From Paragordius varius (taxonomy: Eukaryota > Nematomorpha), in NCBI GenBank assembly GCA_964247055.1, contig OZ176053.1, positions 6,758,001 to 6,822,000 of the forward strand: a stretch of DNA of 64,000 nt, read 5' to 3'. Positions 58,550 to 64,000 of the stretch are shown piece after piece (the stretch's first letter is position 1; every line of letters begins with the position of its first letter). The notes under the pieces were generated by a model, which saw only the letters and a list, made by a program, of their open reading frames with translations, had not been told where the DNA came from and did not search any database. The translations under genes were made by a program, and so were the position numbers.

Positions 58550-61500
58550 TTATTTATTTATTGCATATTGTCTATTTTTTTGTCGAATAACAAGCCCGCT
58601 CGATAAGACGTATTTCTCGTGTAGAAGAGATAATAAACCATAGGCAGCGATTTCAAGCAGTTTATATTTTAATAAAATGATCGACGACATATTATATAAA
58701 TCATCAATAACATTTTCTGCAGATTCTTCGTTAATAAAAAAATCTTCTGTGGTATCGTATACTCGGGCTGGTATATTTGGATGATTTTTGGATTTTCGTT
58801 CTAAAATTAAATAAAAAACCTGGCTTTAGAATACCACTTGTATTGAATGCTCGTTTAAATATTTAAATAAATGTATACGAGGAATAATGCTTTTGAAATT
58901 AAATACAAAATTTAAAATGAAATTTTAAAAAAAACCTCAAAATTTTTATTTGTTTTGGCCTTTCCCACGCCATTAACTTACAGAAAATGCAAAAGAATGG
59001 GGTGGTGCAAAACCTTGTTTAGCAGTGTAATGCATACCCATACTATTGAATTAATATCGCTCATCGAAAATATCTAATCATCTTGTTAAGATAACCTCGC
59101 GCGTCAGCAAGTTTTAAATTAAACTTTATAAAGATCTACTTATCTATGATAAATTGATCTTAACTATAGTTGTGCTTATCAAGATATGAACCTATTCGAT
59201 CACCATTTTTATGGACATTACCCATTTAAAACTTATAACAATTAATACAAATTTTATCAGATTTTTAATAGAATTAGGAGCAGACAATAACTTTAGTTAT
59301 TTTAGCCCAATTACTACATACACTTCAAAAAAAGATTTAACCAGTGAAGCGTTTTCAGAAAAAACACTCAGACATATGTGATATATTTAGCCACAATTTA
59401 ATAATTATATATTACAAAAACTCGGCCATTTATATACTTTATTTTTATGGACGTAAGAATTTGGAAAAATTGCCAATTTAATCACTTTCAAAAGGTATAT
59501 AATCTTTTACATACTTATGATTATCCATTATATGGAGAAACTTGTCTCTATTAAATACAATCTCTAACATGACAACGATACGTCAAGTATTGCGATATAG
59601 GACGATGATGTCATTATAATAATATAGTTATTTTATTTTATATCCAAAATCTGTAATATATTCTTTAATAAATTAAATAAAATATATAATCCGAAAAAAT
59701 GTTGATATACTTACTTTTTAAAAAGGGTCATATTTTTAGGAGAACGCGAGTCCAAAATAGTCGTCAGACATTTATTTTTTTTATATTCTCCGATATTGCA
59801 TGTATTTAAATAAAACATTTTTGTCAAATACAGACTCTCCTTTTTTTAGTTAAAGTTTTTACCATAAAAATGAGTGTTAATATCGAATACCCCAGATATT
59901 TTTCTGAAGGTCATTAACTGTAGTGAAGACCTATGTCTCGGGTTTTTGGAAAAGTTATCAAACGTTCCATGAAATCATAACGCATAGTTTTTTATACCAA
60001 CGATTGGAATGTTCACTGTAGTTGTGTTTACAGGAATCGCAAGTTTAATAAAACAAACTAATCAGGGATCCCATAAACGATCTTATTTTATCAATTAGAA
60101 TAATGCATGCTATTTAGCTGATGTAATAATTGAGAATTTTTTTGATTACGATTTAGATTGATTTGCAAAAGGGAATAACTTAGTTTGTATACATCATTAC
60201 ATACATATATAAATATATATAAAAAACTAAGATAAAAAATCAATTGATAATAGAAACTGGCCGGTACTGTTACTAGGTAAAACTGTATTATTAAAATATA
60301 TCAATTTTGTTGTAAAATATTTATTTTATGAATAATTAATGCTAATTACATTGTATGATATCATTTCGAGCGGTCATATTCGTAAACTATTTCGCCATAA
60401 AACTGTCTATGGCGTCCTCGCGTTTTAGGTTCAGTTTTGCCATGTCGTCTGTATCTATCCATCGCGTTTTAGGGCCCTCTTACCTTTTATCTACCACAAT
60501 ATATTCATTAATCTTTTTACTAATAAAGTTGCCATCTCTTCTTTCTATGTGTCCAAATATCTTTAACATTTTCTTTTGTGTTATCGATTTAATTTCTTTT
60601 CCACTAATGTATGAATTCTTCACTTTGTCTTTGTTCGTTACACTGCACATCAATCTAGCATTCTCATATCAATAACTTCAAAGTGATCTTTAGTACCCAT
60701 GTCTGTGAGTTATACATTATTGTTAGCTGTACAACAGGACTGTAAATGTTACTTTTAACATAATCATTATATTCTCAAAAAACATTTGAGATTTTTTATA
60801 ATTGGTCCAAGTATTTTGGATTTTAAATATATATATATATATATCTTACGTTAAGGAACCTGCAGAAATCGCTCCTTAATGTTTGCATTCATCTGATCTT
60901 TTATACCCAACCTTATTCTAATCCTATTTCACTCACTACACATAATCAGTTTTCCATTTTTTTATTTTTGAACCCCACCGTTGTAACAAATAAAGATCTA
61001 TATATAAATCGTAGTATCGTATCGCAGAAATAATTTTTTCAAAAAGTATTTGACAACATATTACATCATGACAATTCAAAATTTAAAAATATTATTCTTG
61101 AATATTTTTTTTCCTTTTTTATGGACTATCATTGTATTTCACCATACGTTACTTCCTAAACTTTACAATGGATAGTACCAAATTATGGATAATATCAATT
61201 TATTTATGAGAGGTAAAATTTAAAATGACATATCTGATGTTATATATAATTGCATTCATGAACAGTGATCGGCTTTTTGCAGGAAAAAGTGTCGTAATAG
61301 GGAGCAAAGTTTTGCAATGTTAAATCGATCCTATAGAAGCAAAAAATAAAAATAATGTTTAGTTAATGAAACTATATTTTCAGTTATTACAACGCAGGAT
61401 AACAGTACCCACTTTGGCAATACAGTTGCGTATAGCATAAAGCTTATTTTGTCCATCGTTAAATATACAAATATAATGTTATAAGATAAAAAAATGTTTA

Positions 61501-62681
61501 ATTTCACCCATATATAGTCTTCCATCTATACGCTACTGTATTGCCAATAGCCAAGAATAATGTGAAGTGACCAGCAATAAAGTGGGTGCTGTAAATACAA
61601 ATTTTATTTATTCAACAAGTATAATAAACCCAATTATGTAACTTTACTAATATTTTCAAATATATATTCAGGAAATTAGGGTAGCTAACCCAGGCTTGTG
61701 TGAGGCAAGATTTAAAACAAGAAATCAATGTTGCATTTACAGGTGAAAGTTATGGATCTACAAAATATTTTTGTGGTATATGGGACTATATTTTAATTTT
61801 AGATTGGTAACATGAGCCTAGAATAATATATGGTTTAGTTAAACATTTTTATTTTTTATATATTTTAAAATTTATAATTAAGTTTTTGAATCAAGAGGCA
61901 TAGGACAATCACTTTATAGATGGCCAATTGGTGTTACATTATGATACAAAGCAAAATTTATCCATAATTCAAGACAAATTAATGTTAAAAGGTTGAAAAA
62001 ATTATTTAATTTTAATAATGACTAACATTATGTAGGTACTGTAAAATCTTTGTTATATATTGGACAGGAGCAGTAATCCAACTTAAATAAATTATAAAAA
62101 TGATTATAAATAGATTATCGACTGCTATATGATACATTATTAAAGTATGATTAAATTAAGCAGGACACCTTCATATTCTAGGAAATCTATTTTAAATAAT
62201 ATAATACAGGAATGATATGATATGTTAGTGCGATTGAAAATGTAAGGAAAATATAGAAATTATTTTTTAGGTAAACGAAAGTTTTCATATATCTAAATAG
62301 AAAATAAAATAAGTAGCAAACCTTTGTGAACCTTGGAGGTGGTCATCAATAGTTGGTAGAAGATCTCTAAAATATGGCTTAGTTGCTATGCAAAACAACT
62401 GCATATGAATAATATTAATATAATAGGCCTCAGACAAAATTAAATTAATACAATATTATACCTTTGAATATTCTACTAAGAATTGCCTGTTTATTTTGTT
62501 TAAGTCCTGTGTTTTGAAAGTGATCGTTTTTAGCAAAGCCTAAAAAAATAATATAAAAATGGTTAGGACATAAAGCGTTATTGAATATATCATTTAGCTT
62601 GCCACTTTAATATATTTCAAAAATTATACACACATATATTGATAGCGTTAAAATGACTAAGGCAGACAATATTCTTTTCAT
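58550..62681 (-). CDS. unidentified small membrane-anchored or secreted protein
   Basis: I do not recognise this protein. Four minus-strand exons join in phase: 62681-62632, 62604-62462, 62385-62332 and 58800-58550, giving 165 residues. The first intron is 27 nt (62631-62605); the last is about 3.5 kb. The N-terminus MKRILSALVILTLSIYV is hydrophobic, suggesting a signal peptide or anchor. Next come ILSRIFKATKPYFRDLLPTI, HPNIPARVYDTTEDFFI, ESAENVIDDLYNMSSI and a Leu-rich KYKLLEIAAYGLLSLL. The region looks globular and helical. Exon 4 alone is convincing (acceptor TAATTTTAG and an 83-codon frame to TAA). Exons 2-3 are supported mainly by phase agreement; further exons in the long intron cannot be excluded. 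A hAT element ends immediately upstream of the start codon. Confidence 0.55.
60360..60690 (-). pseudogene. LINE RT C-terminal fragment in an intron
   Basis: The minus strand reads KKMLKIFGHIERRDGNFISK, then KRGPKTRWID and REDAIDSFMAK, matching the C-terminal tail of LINE RT proteins (LxxxGHVxRM...GRPxxRWxD...DR). No RT core is visible and stops flank the fragment. It lies in the 3.5-kb intron of the 58550-62681 gene, in the same orientation. Confidence 0.7.
60831..60846. repeat. short (AT)n tract
   Basis: A short alternating AT tract within the same intron. Confidence 0.7.
61423..61538. mobile_element. CAGTAGCG-family MITE, TA-flanked
   Basis: CAGTTGCGTATAG at the left and CTATACGCTACTG at the right form inverted ends flanked by TA. 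The inverted match extends outward (TTGGCAATA...TATTGCCAA) and, with a gap, to ACCCACTTT/AAAGTGGGT, so it may be the core of a larger element spanning about 61400-61592. Confidence 0.6.
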
Positions 62682-62690
62682 GGTTATTCT

Positions 62691-63726
62691 TAGGGGCGTA
62701 CCGAGGGGGGGCAAGTGGGTGCATTATGCCCCGGGCGCCGTTATTTAGGGGCGCCTAAATGATTTTTCAAAATTAAATTTTAATAATGCAAAAATAATAA
62801 GAACTTTCAAATGAGATTTTTCAGCAATTTAGGTAATAATGCCTAAAATATATACTCTATTATTCACCTAATTACTACCATAAAACGAAAATATAATTTT
62901 AATCAAAAATCTGGGAAATTATGTTTCAATAATATTTTTCATTTTTTATCGCAATTTAAAAATCCATATACACATTTTACATATACCATGATCCCCTAAT
63001 TTTGTATAAACTATTCATAATATGCCCCTGTTTTTTTAAAAAAAAATGTTTTATCCTATTTTGCACAAATAATGTTTTATGCCATACGCTACTCTGATAT
63101 AAAAATTTTATAAATGAGATCAGCAAACATTATGCAAACAACTTCAACTTTCATTTAAGTATTCCCTTCAAAATGTTCAAACTTATTTTTCAAAAAACGT
63201 TTCTTTATCACGCACATATTGTTAATTCTTTTATTGTCTTTATTCAATTATTTTAACTTCTTTCTCTGTTCAAAACCTTATTTCTTATGCTTATAATTTA
63301 TAATTGCTTTATTTTAATCATATTCAATTTCAAAACCCAATTTTATTTATTAATCCCCAAGATCATTCCATCTCTAACAAGGTAGGTTTTTATTATTAAT
63401 ATAACATTGTATTTTTTATAATTATTTTCATTTTTATCAGATATCAATGCCTAAACTCAGCGGTGCAAATAGGAAACGATAAATCCAGGAAGAGAATAAA
63501 ACAAATAAAATGGGAATAATTATGAAATCTTATTTAACGAAAATATCTGACCATAACATTGAAAAAGTGTATGCGACACAAACATGACGGTACCCTTTAA
63601 TAATAATAACTTAACTACACCTGTAACCCTAGTTATTGATCCAATAAATAGAGATGATAAAACTACTAATATACAATAAATAACTCCAAACGCTATACCT
63701 ATATAAATTAATGATGTCGCCTTTTT

Positions 63727-63764
<38 letters not shown>

Positions 63765-63919
63765 ATAGATTTAAAATTTATATGACTCTGCTGTCCTATC
63801 TATGGTGTTTAGGTTGCAATGTTTTTTGTTACTAAATTGTTTTATTGGCTTTTAAAAAGAGGATGGGGGCGCCATAAGATTTTATGTCCCGGGCGCCGCA
63901 AATGCTCGGTACGCCACTG
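62691..63919. mobile_element. hAT element, long relative of 3212-3611
   Basis: The left end (T)AGGGGCGTACCGAGG and the right end CTCGGTACGCCACTG match the 400-bp copy at 3212-3611, and the homologous 5' (to about 62880) and 3' (from about 63750) portions align. Flanks GTTATTCT (62683-62690) and GTTATTGT (63920-63927) agree at 7 of 8 positions. About 850 bp of extra AT-rich sequence, including an ATACGCTACT remnant and a (TA)n tract, sits in the middle, so a later insertion is likely. Confidence 0.8.
63728..63762. repeat. (TA)n microsatellite
   Basis: An alternating TA tract of about 17 units lies inside the hAT element. The sibling copy at 3212-3611 has only a short tract at the same place (near 3428). 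Confidence 0.9.
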
Positions 63920-64000
63920 GTTATTGTTTAAACTTCTCACACTTAAAGAGTATAACCGATTGAATGGGGTTTAGAAAACATATCCCTCGATTAGCCAAAA

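Overview
This is metazoan nuclear DNA: very AT-rich, with spliced genes, long AT microsatellites and many decayed transposons. Several genes carry introns of only 22-27 nt (GT...AG, reading frame restored exactly) beside ordinary introns of hundreds to thousands of bases. Introns this short are reported for dicyemid mesozoans, so I favour a dicyemid or another highly reduced spiralian. This is inference, because no rRNA or mitochondrial marker is present.

Layout. 1-5.4 kb: gene-free, with a TA-flanked MITE and a complete 400-bp hAT MITE. 5.47-11.26 kb (+): a Tbx20-type T-box gene whose DNA-binding domain is interrupted by two long low-complexity insertions. 12.0-12.6 kb (+): a weak small-gene candidate. 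12.7-15.9 kb (+): a secreted protein with an Arg-rich RTRR repeat block. 16.9-25.7 kb (-): a ~15-exon, ~1,060-residue, mostly disordered protein ending in a CENP-C/Mif2-like cupin domain. 28.3-29.6 kb: a deletion-derived LTR element with intact target-site duplication. 30.2-31.2 kb: a tandem ~0.5-kb repeat carrying a tRNA-Lys-like SINE head. 32.0-35.05 kb (+): a cysteine-rich antistasin-like protein built from phase-1 exons. 37.9-39.0 kb (+): a complete MANF/CDNF orthologue. 39.2-39.7 kb: a LINE remnant. 40.8-41.4 kb: a hAT MITE. 43.3-43.8 kb (-): a penta-EF-hand gene with three micro-introns. 44.9-51.5 kb: GTF2IRD2-like hAT transposase debris, a LINE tail, and a Ty3 deletion derivative inserted inside a hAT MITE. 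52.06-52.25 kb: a near-palindromic MITE. 53.5-57.3 kb: a ZMYM1-like hAT transposase pseudogene split by a MITE and followed by an inverted copy of its C-terminus. 58.5-62.7 kb (-): an unidentified small membrane or secreted protein gene, with a hAT element ending two bases before its start codon and a LINE remnant in its long intron.

The host genes form no pathway cluster. They cover development (Tbx20), the kinetochore (CENP-C-like), ER stress or secretion (MANF), calcium sensing (penta-EF) and secreted proteins. The most informative signals are the micro-introns, the interrupted T-box, and transposon insertions datable by their target-site duplications.
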